From Psychrobacillus lasiicapitis (GTDB lineage Bacteria > Bacillota > Bacilli > Bacillales_A > Planococcaceae), in contig NZ_VDGH01000008.1 of the NCBI RefSeq assembly GCF_006861795.1, positions 213,504-277,503 on the forward strand: DNA of 64,000 nt, read 5' to 3'. Below the pieces are notes generated by a model. It was not told the DNA's origin and ran no database searches. It worked only from the letters and a program-made list of their open reading frames with translations. Of the stretch, positions 35,235-44,355 are shown piece after piece (the first letter of the stretch is position 1; each line of letters begins with the position of its first letter). The translations under genes and the position numbers were made by a program.

Positions 35235-36509
35235 CTAATCATTGGAAGTTTCATATAAAAAATCGACGACTGCAGCAACGTATACCTTTGCACATCTTAC
35301 TATATCTTCTACTAATACTTTCTCGTTATAGCCATGAATGCTAGGTAAATATGCTGGACCATATTGTAACACTGGAATATGATAATCTCTAAAATGTCTA
35401 GCATCACTACTAGCCCATTGCATTACTCCGTATGCTTCTTCTTTTGTGACAAATTCAATATTTTCAACTATCGCTTTACAGACTGGATCTTGCGCAGATG
35501 TATAATTTGCAACACTTTTAAAACCAAATAACCGTATCGAGTACCGGATACCTAAGCTATCTAACTCTTTCTTTAAATAATCCGATACTTCTTCGTGGGT
35601 AATACCAAACGGTAAACGACAATCTACTTGAACTTTACAGCTTTCTGGAATAACATTTGACTTTGTTCCTCCATTAATCGTCCCAATATTCACCGTAATT
35701 CTTTCTAAAACAGGTTGAAAAATTTCTCTTTCTTCTTCCACTTCGCGTAAATAACGTTTAGAAATTTCCACTAATTCTCTCACTTCTTCTGGCATGTGAA
35801 TTTCCAAATCCCAAAGTGTACGAATCTTTTCAATCGCTGCGATTGCATCTACAATGGCATTGTTTCCAGCTACCGGTGATAGACTGCCATGACCCGGCTC
35901 ACCAAATACCTCTAACTCAAACCAATAGGACCCCTTTTGGCCAATTGTTGGATTTAACGGAGAGGAAGGTTCTGCTATCAAACACCCATCACCATCAATC
36001 AATTTATTCTCAAGTAACCACGGGACACCATATTCTCCGCCTGTCTCTTCATCTGGAACAATTGCTAAAGTAAGTTGTCCAGGTAACTCGATTCCTAGTC
36101 GTTTAAACAAAGTGAATGCAAAAATAATACCGGCAAGTCCGCCTTTCATATCGCTTGCACCACGTCCTAACATCCAACCATCTACTACTTCTCCAGAAAA
36201 AGGATCAAAATCCCATTTAGATAAGTCACCAGCGGGAACTACATCAGTATGACCACAATAAATGAGTTTTTTTCCGGATTCATCTCCAAAAGAACTGACG
36301 AGATTATACATTTTTTCGGATGCTTCATGCCAGTCCACCTCTAGTCCAAACTGTTTTAAATAGTCGGATACAAATTCACTCGCTTCTGTTGAGTCACCTG
36401 GTGGATTTTCACTAGGAATTCGGATAAGTGAACTACATAATTCGATTAATTCGTCTTTTCGCTTTTCGACTTCATCCACTAATTGCTGTTTCAATTGTGC
36501 ATTATCCAT
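35235..36509 (-). CDS. M20-family deacylase/peptidase (ArgE/DapE/CPG2-like)
   Basis: The 424-residue protein carries the dinuclear zinc motifs: CGHTDVVPAG (His, Asp, about 83-88), DMKGG (Asp), PDEETGGEYG (catalytic Glu-Glu about 151), and SIHGYNEKV for the last His. An inserted dimerisation domain lies in the middle. It would release an acyl or amino acid group from an imported compound. Its ATG overlap (TAATG) with DUF1177, just upstream, shows coupled translation. It is the last gene of the operon that begins with dppB at 41341. Confidence 0.92.
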   Translation of the reverse strand: MDNAQLKQQLVDEVEKRKDELIELCSSLIRIPSENPPGDSTEASEFVSDYLKQFGLEVDWHEASEKMYNLVSSFGDESGKKLIYCGHTDVVPAGDLSKWDFDPFSGEVVDGWMLGRGASDMKGGLAGIIFAFTLFKRLGIELPGQLTLAIVPDEETGGEYGVPWLLENKLIDGDGCLIAEPSSPLNPTIGQKGSYWFELEVFGEPGHGSLSPVAGNNAIVDAIAAIEKIRTLWDLEIHMPEEVRELVEISKRYLREVEEEREIFQPVLERITVNIGTINGGTKSNVIPESCKVQVDCRLPFGITHEEVSDYLKKELDSLGIRYSIRLFGFKSVANYTSAQDPVCKAIVENIEFVTKEEAYGVMQWASSDARHFRDYHIPVLQYGPAYLPSIHGYNEKVLVEDIVRCAKVYVAAVVDFLYETSND

Positions 36510-37459
36510 TATCTAGCTACCTCCTGCTTTCCAAAAGTTTGTAAATGTTCCATCTTGCCATAAAGCTTTTCTAATAATACAAACTCTTCCTCGTTAAAGA
36601 ATGAACATTTACCTTCACCATAAACTTTTGCAACTTCAAGAGCAAAACGTACAACTTGTTCAATGTCCACTAAATGACTAGCTCCTGTACCACAACCAGC
36701 GACAGCTGTTTCTGTTGTAATTGCAACACCAACCACTGGACTTGATGTTGCCACTGCTGGCTGTAAAATACTATTTACATGGTATACTCCATTACCATAA
36801 GGAGTGATATCCTGAGTCGTGATAGGTAAAGTTACTGGTAAAATACCAGCAGATTGCGTGTAAATATGAAGTAGATCGTCACTTATTTTTAAAATATACC
36901 CTTGTTTTACAGTTGGAGTAATTGCAAATCCTTTGTGGTTTGTAATCATATTCCCTTTAGTGGTATCTATAGAAAGAATTGCATCCATTTCATCCGTCAC
37001 TTCATACTGATTCATTGTTAAAATATCAACCGGAGAGTCCATAAATGGTACAGGGTCATGCGGTAACGTTGGGGCAGTTGGACAAATATGTGTTGTTAAA
37101 ATTACGTCTCCCTCCAGCTGATCTCCCTTAGCTTGCATATCTAATAACTTAGCAGCTGTTGCCATTGCAGATAAGGCCCCATCTCCATCAGACACAAAAC
37201 CTTTTACTTCAGGACGAGCTCCGATTCCACCAAGTCTTCCAACTATGCCTAGTGTTGAAGCTGTACCTCCCATTCGTTTTCCATTCGTGCCAGGGATGAA
37301 AACTTTAACGAAATCTGTAGATCCAGCTTTTCCTTCAACTGTTTGAACACTAATCTCACCTTTATCTGAGATTTTCTCTAAATACGATTTAATTACTTCT
37401 CCAGTTACATGAATACTATCCATTTCTTCAAATAATTCCATTACGTGTTTTAATGACAT
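36509..37459 (-). CDS. DUF1177 family protein
   Basis: The 316-residue protein matches the DUF1177 pattern as I recall it: an N-terminal LKHVMELFEEMDSIHVTGE, a central block GGTASTLGIVGRLGGIGARP and a late VVGVAITTETAVAGCGTGAS. No function is established. I see no metal or nucleotide motif that settles one. An HICPTAPTLPHDPVPFM segment and two Asp-rich patches could form an active site. AGGAGG precedes the ATG. The gene sits between dppF and the M20 deacylase, with the stop and start sharing one base, so a role in the same catabolic pathway is likely. DUF1177 genes are, as I recall, often near AroM and amidohydrolase genes, as here. Confidence 0.8.
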   Translation of the reverse strand: MSLKHVMELFEEMDSIHVTGEVIKSYLEKISDKGEISVQTVEGKAGSTDFVKVFIPGTNGKRMGGTASTLGIVGRLGGIGARPEVKGFVSDGDGALSAMATAAKLLDMQAKGDQLEGDVILTTHICPTAPTLPHDPVPFMDSPVDILTMNQYEVTDEMDAILSIDTTKGNMITNHKGFAITPTVKQGYILKISDDLLHIYTQSAGILPVTLPITTQDITPYGNGVYHVNSILQPAVATSSPVVGVAITTETAVAGCGTGASHLVDIEQVVRFALEVAKVYGEGKCSFFNEEEFVLLEKLYGKMEHLQTFGKQEVAR

Positions 37460-37478
37460 GATTTGTTCCTCCTAGTTT

Positions 37479-38450
37479 TTATGAATATAAGTGACAAGCT
37501 ACTTTTTGGGTCTTACCCAAGTCTACAAATGCTGGTATATCCTTTTTACAATGTTCCATTGCATGAGGGCATCTTTTATGAAAACTACAACCAGATGGTG
37601 GATTCACAGGACTTGGTACATCCCCCTCCAAAAGAATTCTCTCTTTTTTATCAAACGGATTTTCTTTTGGAATTGCCGATAATAATGCTTTTGTATAAGG
37701 ATGTTTTGGATTTTCGTATAACTCCTCATAAGTACCAATTTCCACAATTTTTCCTAAATACATTACCGCAATTCGATCGCATATATAGCGAACAACATTT
37801 AAATCATGAGAAATGAAAATATAAGTAAGATCAAACTTACGCTGTAAATCTTTTAATAAATTTATAACTTGTGCTTGAACAGATACATCCAAAGCGGAAA
37901 CCGGTTCATCGCATATAATAATATCTGGGTTTAATGCAAGTGCACGAGCGATATTTATACGCTGTCTTTGTCCACCAGAAAATTCATGAACATATCTTTC
38001 GGCATGATAACCACTTAAACCAACAACTTCTAATAATTCTATTACTCTCTTTTTTCTAGATTTAGCGTCACCAATCTGATGTATAACTAGAGGTTCCGCA
38101 ATTAAATACTCAATTGTTTTACGAGGGTCCAAAGAAGCATATGGATTTTGAAAAACCATTTGGATAGATTTTCGAATGGAACGTATCTCCTTTGAACCAA
38201 GTGTTGCTAAATTCTTTCCCTTAAACTCAACAACCCCCTCTGTAGGACGGATTAGTTGGTTAATCAGCCTTGCCATCGTTGATTTTCCACAACCAGATTC
38301 TCCAACAATCCCTAGTGTTTCACCTTTAAACACTTCAAAACTAACTCCATCCACTGCTTTTACACTTTGTGTAGATTTTTTGAAAGGTATTGCTTCATTA
38401 ATAGGAAAATGTTTTTTTAAATTTTCTACTTTAATCACAACTTCACTCAA
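37479..38450 (-). CDS. dppF: Peptide ABC transporter ATP-binding protein (second DppF/OppF-type)
   Basis: The 323-residue ATPase has Walker [10 protein letters not shown], signature FSGGQRQRINIARA and Walker B IIICDEPVSALD, plus the C-terminal cluster GCSFHKRCPHAMEHC. I start at the TTG 10 bases after AAAGGAG; the upstream alternative TTG would put that ribosome site inside the gene. Its start overlaps the dppD stop by 8 bases. It belongs to the second peptide-type transporter of the window, clearly distinct in sequence from the first. Confidence 0.9.
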   Translation of the reverse strand: MSEVVIKVENLKKHFPINEAIPFKKSTQSVKAVDGVSFEVFKGETLGIVGESGCGKSTMARLINQLIRPTEGVVEFKGKNLATLGSKEIRSIRKSIQMVFQNPYASLDPRKTIEYLIAEPLVIHQIGDAKSRKKRVIELLEVVGLSGYHAERYVHEFSGGQRQRINIARALALNPDIIICDEPVSALDVSVQAQVINLLKDLQRKFDLTYIFISHDLNVVRYICDRIAVMYLGKIVEIGTYEELYENPKHPYTKALLSAIPKENPFDKKERILLEGDVPSPVNPPSGCSFHKRCPHAMEHCKKDIPAFVDLGKTQKVACHLYS

Positions 38451-39456
38451 TGTAAACGAGCTCCTTTCTTTCAAGACGGTTAGATTTAGTTTGGAAATGG
38501 CATGACACTATATGACCTTCTTCCACCTCAATCGGCTCTGGTTTTGTTGTTTTACAAATTTCTTTTGCATAGGGACAACGATCAGCAAAATTACATCCCC
38601 GGATTGGGTTGCGTAAATCAGGAGGACTCCCCGGGATTGCAGGTAATTTATTGCCATTCAATGTATTTTTGGTTATTTGGGATTCTAACAACCCCCAAGT
38701 ATATGGATGTAGAGGATTATCATAAATAGTTTTTACTTTGCCAGATTCTACTGTGTTTCCTGCATACATCACAATTACTTTATCGCACATCTCCCATACA
38801 ACCCCTAAATCATGCGTGATCATAATAATCGATGTATCATTCTTTTCCTGCAACGATTTCATAAGTTCCAATATTTGTGCCTGCACTGTAACGTCTAATG
38901 CAGTAGTTGGTTCATCAGCAATTAGTAACTTTGGATTGCACGACAATGCTATAGCGATCATAACTCGTTGTCTCATCCCCCCTGAAAACTCATGAGGATA
39001 CATTTTCACCCTTTTTTCTGGCTCTGGAATTCCGACAACTTTCAACATTTCAATTGCTTTTAACTTCGCTTCTTTTTTGGATATCTGTTGATGAGTACGA
39101 ACTGCTTCCTCGATTTGGTCTCCCACAGTAAACACTGGATTTAAACTGGTCATTGGATCTTGAAATATCATAGCAATATCATTACCACGAACATCTCTCA
39201 TTTCTTTATCGGAAAGGGATAATATATCTTTTCCATTAAAGGTAATTTTCCCATTTGGAATACTGCCAATTCCCTTCGGTAGTAATCTCATCAGTGCTGT
39301 TGCAGTAACACTTTTACCCGATCCAGACTCTCCAACTATCCCTAAAGTTTCTTTCTTCTTCAATGATATATTTACACCATTAACTGCTTTTACAATGGAT
39401 GCTGAAGAACGAAAGTGGACATCTAAATTTTCAACTTTTAGTATTTCATCTGACAT
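38443..39456 (-). CDS. dppD: Peptide ABC transporter ATP-binding protein (second DppD/OppD-type)
   Basis: The 337-residue ATPase has [20 protein letters not shown] and [12 protein letters not shown], with the Cys-rich C-terminus GCNFADRCPYAKEIC. It pairs with the downstream DppF. GGAGGTGG precedes the ATG. Confidence 0.92.
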   Translation of the reverse strand: MSDEILKVENLDVHFRSSASIVKAVNGVNISLKKKETLGIVGESGSGKSVTATALMRLLPKGIGSIPNGKITFNGKDILSLSDKEMRDVRGNDIAMIFQDPMTSLNPVFTVGDQIEEAVRTHQQISKKEAKLKAIEMLKVVGIPEPEKRVKMYPHEFSGGMRQRVMIAIALSCNPKLLIADEPTTALDVTVQAQILELMKSLQEKNDTSIIMITHDLGVVWEMCDKVIVMYAGNTVESGKVKTIYDNPLHPYTWGLLESQITKNTLNGNKLPAIPGSPPDLRNPIRGCNFADRCPYAKEICKTTKPEPIEVEEGHIVSCHFQTKSNRLERKELVYIE

Positions 39457-39482
39457 CTTTCCACCTCCAGTAATAGTAATTT

Positions 39483-40376
39483 TTAAACTTTCATTTTAGG
39501 ATCTAATGCATCTCTTAACCCGTCACCGAATAGATTTATTCCTAATACGGTAATAAGAATAGCAAGACCAGAAAAAGTGGCCATTTGTGGATTAAGTACT
39601 AAGAAGTCCTTGCCATCTTTCAAAATACTCCCCCATGAAGCTGTTGGTGGCTGAACACCTAATCCTAAGAAACTTAATGCAGCTTCAGAGATAATAGCTC
39701 CCGCAATACTCATCGTTCCATATACTATTAATGGAGCTAAACAGTTAGGAAGCACATGTTGAAATAAAATTCTTCCGTGGGTTGCACCCAAAGAACGCGT
39801 AACTTCTATAAATTCTTCCTCTTTTACGCTTAATACTTGCCCTCGTACTATTCGTGCAAACCCTGGTATATTAGCTATGCCAATCGCAATAATTACATTG
39901 ACTAACCCTTGACCCAAAACCGTCATTAAAGTTATTGCAAGTAGGATGAAAGGAAAAGCAAATAATCCATCCATTGTACGCATAATAAGAGAATCTAATT
40001 TCCCACCAAAGTAACCAGCTATTAAACCTAAAAACGTACCAAATACTGCTCCAAATAAAACGGCAGATACTCCTACAATCAAAGAAATTCTGGCTCCATA
40101 CACAATTCGGCTAAATAAATCACGCCCATAATTATCTGTACCAAGGAAGTGTCCATCCACTCCAGCCCCTAGTAGACTATGTGTAATATCCATCTCATTC
40201 GGTGAATGTGTAGCAATTAGTGGAGCGAATATTGCAATAATTGTCATGAAAATAGTAACGAACAAACCAAATGCAGCTATTCGATTTTTCAACAACTTTC
40301 GTATAAAACTTCGCTCATTTATTTCCTTTTTCTTCACTTCTCTTGTTTCTATAGATGAAGGTTGAGTAGAAGTCAT
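39483..40376 (-). CDS. dppC: Peptide ABC transporter permease (second DppC-type)
   Basis: The 297-residue protein has six membrane helices, LGTDNYGRDLFSRIVYGAR and the ATPase contact loop EEEFIEVTRSLGATHGRILF. Its start overlaps the dppB stop by 4 bases. Confidence 0.92.
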   Translation of the reverse strand: MTSTQPSSIETREVKKKEINERSFIRKLLKNRIAAFGLFVTIFMTIIAIFAPLIATHSPNEMDITHSLLGAGVDGHFLGTDNYGRDLFSRIVYGARISLIVGVSAVLFGAVFGTFLGLIAGYFGGKLDSLIMRTMDGLFAFPFILLAITLMTVLGQGLVNVIIAIGIANIPGFARIVRGQVLSVKEEEFIEVTRSLGATHGRILFQHVLPNCLAPLIVYGTMSIAGAIISEAALSFLGLGVQPPTASWGSILKDGKDFLVLNPQMATFSGLAILITVLGINLFGDGLRDALDPKMKV

Positions 40377-41341
40377 TTTCCTGCTCCTCCTTTTCCAGAA
40401 GAATAGTTGACACGCGGATTCACAATTTTATATAAAACATCTATTAGTAGATTGACTAGTACAAAAATTATAGCGATGAATAGAACTGTTCCTTGCACTA
40501 CTACAAAATCTCGTTTATCTATTGCATCTACTATTAAACGGCCCATTCCAGGCCAACTAAAAATTGTTTCTGTTAAAACAGCTCCTCCTAATAAGGCAGA
40601 CACTTGCATACCAAGTACTGTTAAAATAGGTGTTAATGCATTTTTAAACGCATGTTTTCCTATAACAAAAAACTCTTTTAACCCTTTTGCTCGGGCTGTT
40701 TTAATATAGTCTTGTGAAATTACTTCCAACATACTAGAACGTGTAATTCTTGCGAAAGTAGCCATGGGAATCGTTGCAAGCGTAATACTCGGTAACACTA
40801 AATGCTTAATGTATGTGATAAATCCTTCATCCATCGTTCCCATTCCGGTAGCAGGAAACCAACCTAAATTCACGCTAAAATACAGTACAAGCATTACTCC
40901 TAACCAAAAGATAGGAATAGAGACTCCTATTAACGAAATAACCATAACCGTATAGTCCATTACTGAATTTTGCTTTGACGCTGAAATAATACCTGCTGGA
41001 ATTCCTATTAATAACGCTATTACTAATGCTGAAATGGCTAGAATAAGCGTATTGGGGAATCTATCCATAATTAACGAAATGACTGGTTGATTATAAGTTA
41101 GTGAAACTCCGAAATCTCCTTGAGCCAAATCCCCAATATACTGAAAGAATTGTGTATGCAATGGTTCATTTAATCCTAAATCATCTCTTAACTCTTGTAT
41201 GTCTTCTACACTTGCTTGTGGTCCTAACATAACTGCAGCCGGATCACCAGGTATTAAACGTGTTATGACAAATACAATAATAGCTACGACAAATATAGTC
41301 GGTAGCAAGTCTACTAAACGTTTAAGTATATATTTACCCAT
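40373..41341 (-). CDS. dppB: Peptide ABC transporter permease (second DppB-type)
   Basis: The 322-residue protein starts MGKYILKRLVDLLPT, standard for the family, with the contact loop ISQDYIKTARAKGLKEFFV. AAGGAGGGG precedes the ATG. It is the first gene of the operon dppB-C-D-F, DUF1177, M20. The operator O1 lies 36 bases upstream of its start. Confidence 0.92.
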   Translation of the reverse strand: MGKYILKRLVDLLPTIFVVAIIVFVITRLIPGDPAAVMLGPQASVEDIQELRDDLGLNEPLHTQFFQYIGDLAQGDFGVSLTYNQPVISLIMDRFPNTLILAISALVIALLIGIPAGIISASKQNSVMDYTVMVISLIGVSIPIFWLGVMLVLYFSVNLGWFPATGMGTMDEGFITYIKHLVLPSITLATIPMATFARITRSSMLEVISQDYIKTARAKGLKEFFVIGKHAFKNALTPILTVLGMQVSALLGGAVLTETIFSWPGMGRLIVDAIDKRDFVVVQGTVLFIAIIFVLVNLLIDVLYKIVNPRVNYSSGKGGAGK

Positions 41342-41376
41342 AAAACCCCTCCTTTTTTCACTATATGAATCACCGT

Positions 41377-41389
41377 TTCACAATGTGAA
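41377..41389. promoter_or_regulatory. Operator O1 of the divergent Dpp/binding-protein region
   Basis: Palindrome TTCACAATGTGAA, embedded in a 20-base sequence that is identical at 19 positions to O2. It lies just upstream of the dppB ribosome binding site. The likely ligand is the IclR protein encoded at 34392, since its gene is the only regulator gene in this block. Confidence 0.65.
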
Positions 41390-41523
41390 TTAAAAAAAGT
41401 TTATCACCCTAAAAATTATTTGTAAATATAAAATTAAAAATTATCTAAACATTTTTAAAAAACCATTTACACTTCTTTTCTCATGTGATAAATTAGTTAA
41501 CAATTCATCATGTGATACAGCGT

Positions 41524-41536
41524 TTCACAATGTGAA
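41524..41536. promoter_or_regulatory. Operator O2 of the divergent Dpp/binding-protein region
   Basis: Second copy of TTCACAATGTGAA, 8 bases before the AAAGGAG site of the binding-protein gene. Between O1 and O2 the decamer TCATGTGATA occurs twice (41481-41490 and 41508-41517). The placement of O2 over the transcript start predicts repression. Confidence 0.65.
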
Positions 41537-41561
41537 TCAACTAAAAGGAGTGATTATAAAT

Positions 41562-43172
41562 ATGTTGAAGAAGAAATACTTATCACTACTAACACTTGTT
41601 TTATGTATGGTGTTAGTACTTGCAGCCTGTTCTGGGAAAACATCTTCCAATGAAGAAGCTTCTTCTAATGGAAACGGGAATGGCACTGGAGAACCTCAAG
41701 ATGGGGGTACCCTTCGTCTAGGCTTATCAGCAAACCCTAAAACGCTTGATCCTATTAAATATACTGGGGTATATGAATCTCAAATAATGAGAATGGTTTC
41801 CGATACTTTAGTTGTTTACAGTAAAGATTTAAGTGAGATTCAACCTTCCCTAGCAACAAGCTGGGAAGTATCAGAAGATATGAAAGAATATACCTTCACA
41901 TTAAGAGATGATGTATTTTTCCAACCTGGCGAATATCAAGATGGGCGTCAAATGACAGCAGAGGACGTAAAATATAGCTTAGAACGTTCTGCTAAAGAAT
42001 CTGCGATGAATCGCCTTAGAGGAGTAACAAGCGTTGAGGTGAGCGGAGAATTCGAGGTCAAACTTCACTTAGAATCACCAAACGCCGCACTATTAGCAAT
42101 GCTTACAGACGCTGGAAATATGATTATAGCTAAAGAAGAAGTAGAAGGCTGGGGAGACAACTTCGGTTCAAACGTTGTAGGAACAGGACCTTTTCAGATT
42201 AAAAATTGGCAACAAGATCAACAAGTTGAGCTTGTACGTCATGATAAATATTGGGGAGAAAAGCCTCACTTAGATGGTGTAACGGTTAAAATTATTTCAG
42301 ATCCTAATATGATGACAAATGCACTTCGCTCTGGTGACATTGACATCGCTACGGATGTGAAAGGACAAAACCGAGAATTAATTAAGCAAGATACTAATTT
42401 AGAGTTAATATCAAAATCAGCACTTGCTACAGTTTATCTAGACTTAAATAACAAAGTAGGACCTACTGCGGATACTAAAGTCCGTGAAGCAATTTATAAA
42501 GCTACTAATGTAGAAGAAATTGTCCAAGGTGTAAACCAATGGGGTGGCGCAGTCCCTTCCCTTCTACCTATCCCTAAAGATTCATGGGGATATGACGAAA
42601 GTTTAGAAGCGCTTGTTCCAACATATGACCCAGAAGCAGCAAAAGCCTTACTTTCAGAAGCAGGTTATCCAGATGGTTTCAAAACTGAAATTTATGTAGC
42701 GGAATCTCGAGTTCCATATGCGACAATCTTCCAAAATCAAATGAAGGAAAACCTTAATATTGATGTAGAGATAAAAACTGTGGAATGGGGAACATATAGC
42801 GATACTGTCTCTAAAGGAAATGCACCGATGTCTATTGGTGGATGGACCTGGTATCCAGACCCTTACTTCTACTTATACCAATTATTCCACACGGATCAGC
42901 TTGGAGCATTAGGTAATGGAAAAGGGTACGAAAATGCAGAAGTTGATGAGTTATTGAATCGTGCAGTATCAGAAACAGTTGACCAAGCTGAGCGTGCAAC
43001 ACTTTATCAAGAAGCGCTTAAACTAATCTTAAAGGATGTTCCACGTATTGAGTTAGAAAATACAGAAGCTGCAGCAGGAATTACGAAAAAAGTAAAAGGC
43101 TTTGATGTTTCTCCTGACTTCTCTATCTCTATTGTCAATCCAAATGGTACAAACGTATGGTTGGAGAAATAA
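41562..43172 (+). CDS. Peptide-type ABC substrate-binding lipoprotein
   Basis: The 536-residue SBP family 5 protein has a lipobox LAAC (Cys23) and a Ser/Asn/Gly-rich linker. Fold landmarks are GGTLRLGLSANPKTLDPIKY near the mature start and REAIYKATNVEEIVQGVN near 320. I chose the ATG 11 bases after AAAGGAG rather than an upstream ATC/ATG frame. It is divergent from the permease genes, with which it must form one transporter, as those lack a binding protein of their own. Confidence 0.9.
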   Translation: MLKKKYLSLLTLVLCMVLVLAACSGKTSSNEEASSNGNGNGTGEPQDGGTLRLGLSANPKTLDPIKYTGVYESQIMRMVSDTLVVYSKDLSEIQPSLATSWEVSEDMKEYTFTLRDDVFFQPGEYQDGRQMTAEDVKYSLERSAKESAMNRLRGVTSVEVSGEFEVKLHLESPNAALLAMLTDAGNMIIAKEEVEGWGDNFGSNVVGTGPFQIKNWQQDQQVELVRHDKYWGEKPHLDGVTVKIISDPNMMTNALRSGDIDIATDVKGQNRELIKQDTNLELISKSALATVYLDLNNKVGPTADTKVREAIYKATNVEEIVQGVNQWGGAVPSLLPIPKDSWGYDESLEALVPTYDPEAAKALLSEAGYPDGFKTEIYVAESRVPYATIFQNQMKENLNIDVEIKTVEWGTYSDTVSKGNAPMSIGGWTWYPDPYFYLYQLFHTDQLGALGNGKGYENAEVDELLNRAVSETVDQAERATLYQEALKLILKDVPRIELENTEAAAGITKKVKGFDVSPDFSISIVNPNGTNVWLEK

Positions 43173-43200
43173 CAAATTATTATATCTAAATATATCCAAG

Positions 43201-43230
43201 AAAAGTAGAGAGTATATATTCTCTGCTTTT
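43201..43230 (+). terminator. Attenuating hairpin after the binding-protein gene
   Basis: AAAAGTAGAGA and TCTCTGCTTTT pair with one G-U, ending in TTTT. It sits between the binding protein and the first amidohydrolase, so probably lets only part of transcription through. Confidence 0.6.
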
Positions 43231-43254
43231 CTTTTAAATGAAAGGAAGAACAAA

Positions 43255-44355
43255 ATGATTATATTAAACCATGCATACGTTCTAAATCCCACTTCTAATG
43301 AATTCGAGAAGAAGAAATTAGTGATGAAAGATCAATATATACATGCCATTTTAGACTGTAATACTACCATTGAACAAGAAAACCTTTATCAAAATATAGA
43401 TGCATCCAGTTTATATATTACACCCGGTTTAATAGATGCTTGCTCTCAAATTGGTTTGAAAGAAACTGGTATTCGTTGGGAAGGCAATGATTCATATGAG
43501 CCTACTCAAGAAATAAATACTATTTTATCTGTTGTAGACGGTATATATCCATTTGATCCTTCCTTTAAACTAGCCATTTCTACTGGAGTTACTAGCGCAC
43601 ATATTATGTCCACTGCTGAAAACGTTGTTGGTGCATACTCTGCAATTATCCATATGGACGGTGCAACCGTAGATGAAATGCTTATTACAAATAATGTAGG
43701 ACTCTCTTTTTCTATGGGTGATGTTCCCAAAAAAGCATTCTTCGACTTTACTAAAAAGCCATTAACACGTATGGGTATTGCAAATATTATTAGACAAACA
43801 ATACAAAAGCTAAGAGTGGATGGATTACCACTTGATTTTCCTTTTTTTATACGTTGCCATCGTGCCGATGATATAGAAACAGCACTCCGAATTCAAAAAG
43901 AGCTTCAAGCAAATTTCACACTTGTCCATGCAACAGAGTTTGCACTTATAGACACGGATGCAAAAAAAGAAATTAGCCAGGTAATTGCCGGCCCAGTTTT
44001 TCAAGCAATCGAAAGATTTGAACTAAAAAATTTGCATCCCTCCCTCTTTAATCAATTACAAACGACAGATATTTTATCATGTAACGCAACAGACCACCCT
44101 ATTAGCTCAGTATCTCATTTAAAACTGGAGAGTTCGTTAGCCATTCGTGAAGGTGTTTCAAGAAATAACGCCCTCCGATCTTTAACAACAGACGCTGCAA
44201 AAATTCTTCAAATAGATCATTTAACTGGTTCTATAACCACTGGTCTATATGCAGATGTTGTCGTATGGGACCAACACCCTCTTAATTTAACAGCTAAAGT
44301 ATTGAGTACGTTTATTAAAGGAAAAGAAGTTTATAAAGGGAGCGATTGCAAATGA
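43255..44355 (+). CDS. Amidohydrolase-fold protein lacking the HxH metal motif
   Basis: The 366-residue protein aligns along its length with the next gene product, but where that has DIHTH (61-65) this has DACSQ. It keeps later ligand positions: RCHRADDIETA, VHATEF, and TDHPISS near the C-terminus. Loss of both N-terminal histidines should weaken or abolish a binuclear metal centre, so it may be an inactive partner of its paralogue or use a different mononuclear site. The start is the ATG at 43255 after AAAGGAAG; the frame is open further upstream across the end of the binding-protein gene. Its stop overlaps the next start (ATGA). Confidence 0.82.
   Translation: MIILNHAYVLNPTSNEFEKKKLVMKDQYIHAILDCNTTIEQENLYQNIDASSLYITPGLIDACSQIGLKETGIRWEGNDSYEPTQEINTILSVVDGIYPFDPSFKLAISTGVTSAHIMSTAENVVGAYSAIIHMDGATVDEMLITNNVGLSFSMGDVPKKAFFDFTKKPLTRMGIANIIRQTIQKLRVDGLPLDFPFFIRCHRADDIETALRIQKELQANFTLVHATEFALIDTDAKKEISQVIAGPVFQAIERFELKNLHPSLFNQLQTTDILSCNATDHPISSVSHLKLESSLAIREGVSRNNALRSLTTDAAKILQIDHLTGSITTGLYADVVVWDQHPLNLTAKVLSTFIKGKEVYKGSDCK

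Noticed and set aside
43053..43292. 79-codon minus ORF across the binding-protein end
   Set aside because: Antisense to two well-supported genes and the attenuator, with no ribosome site.
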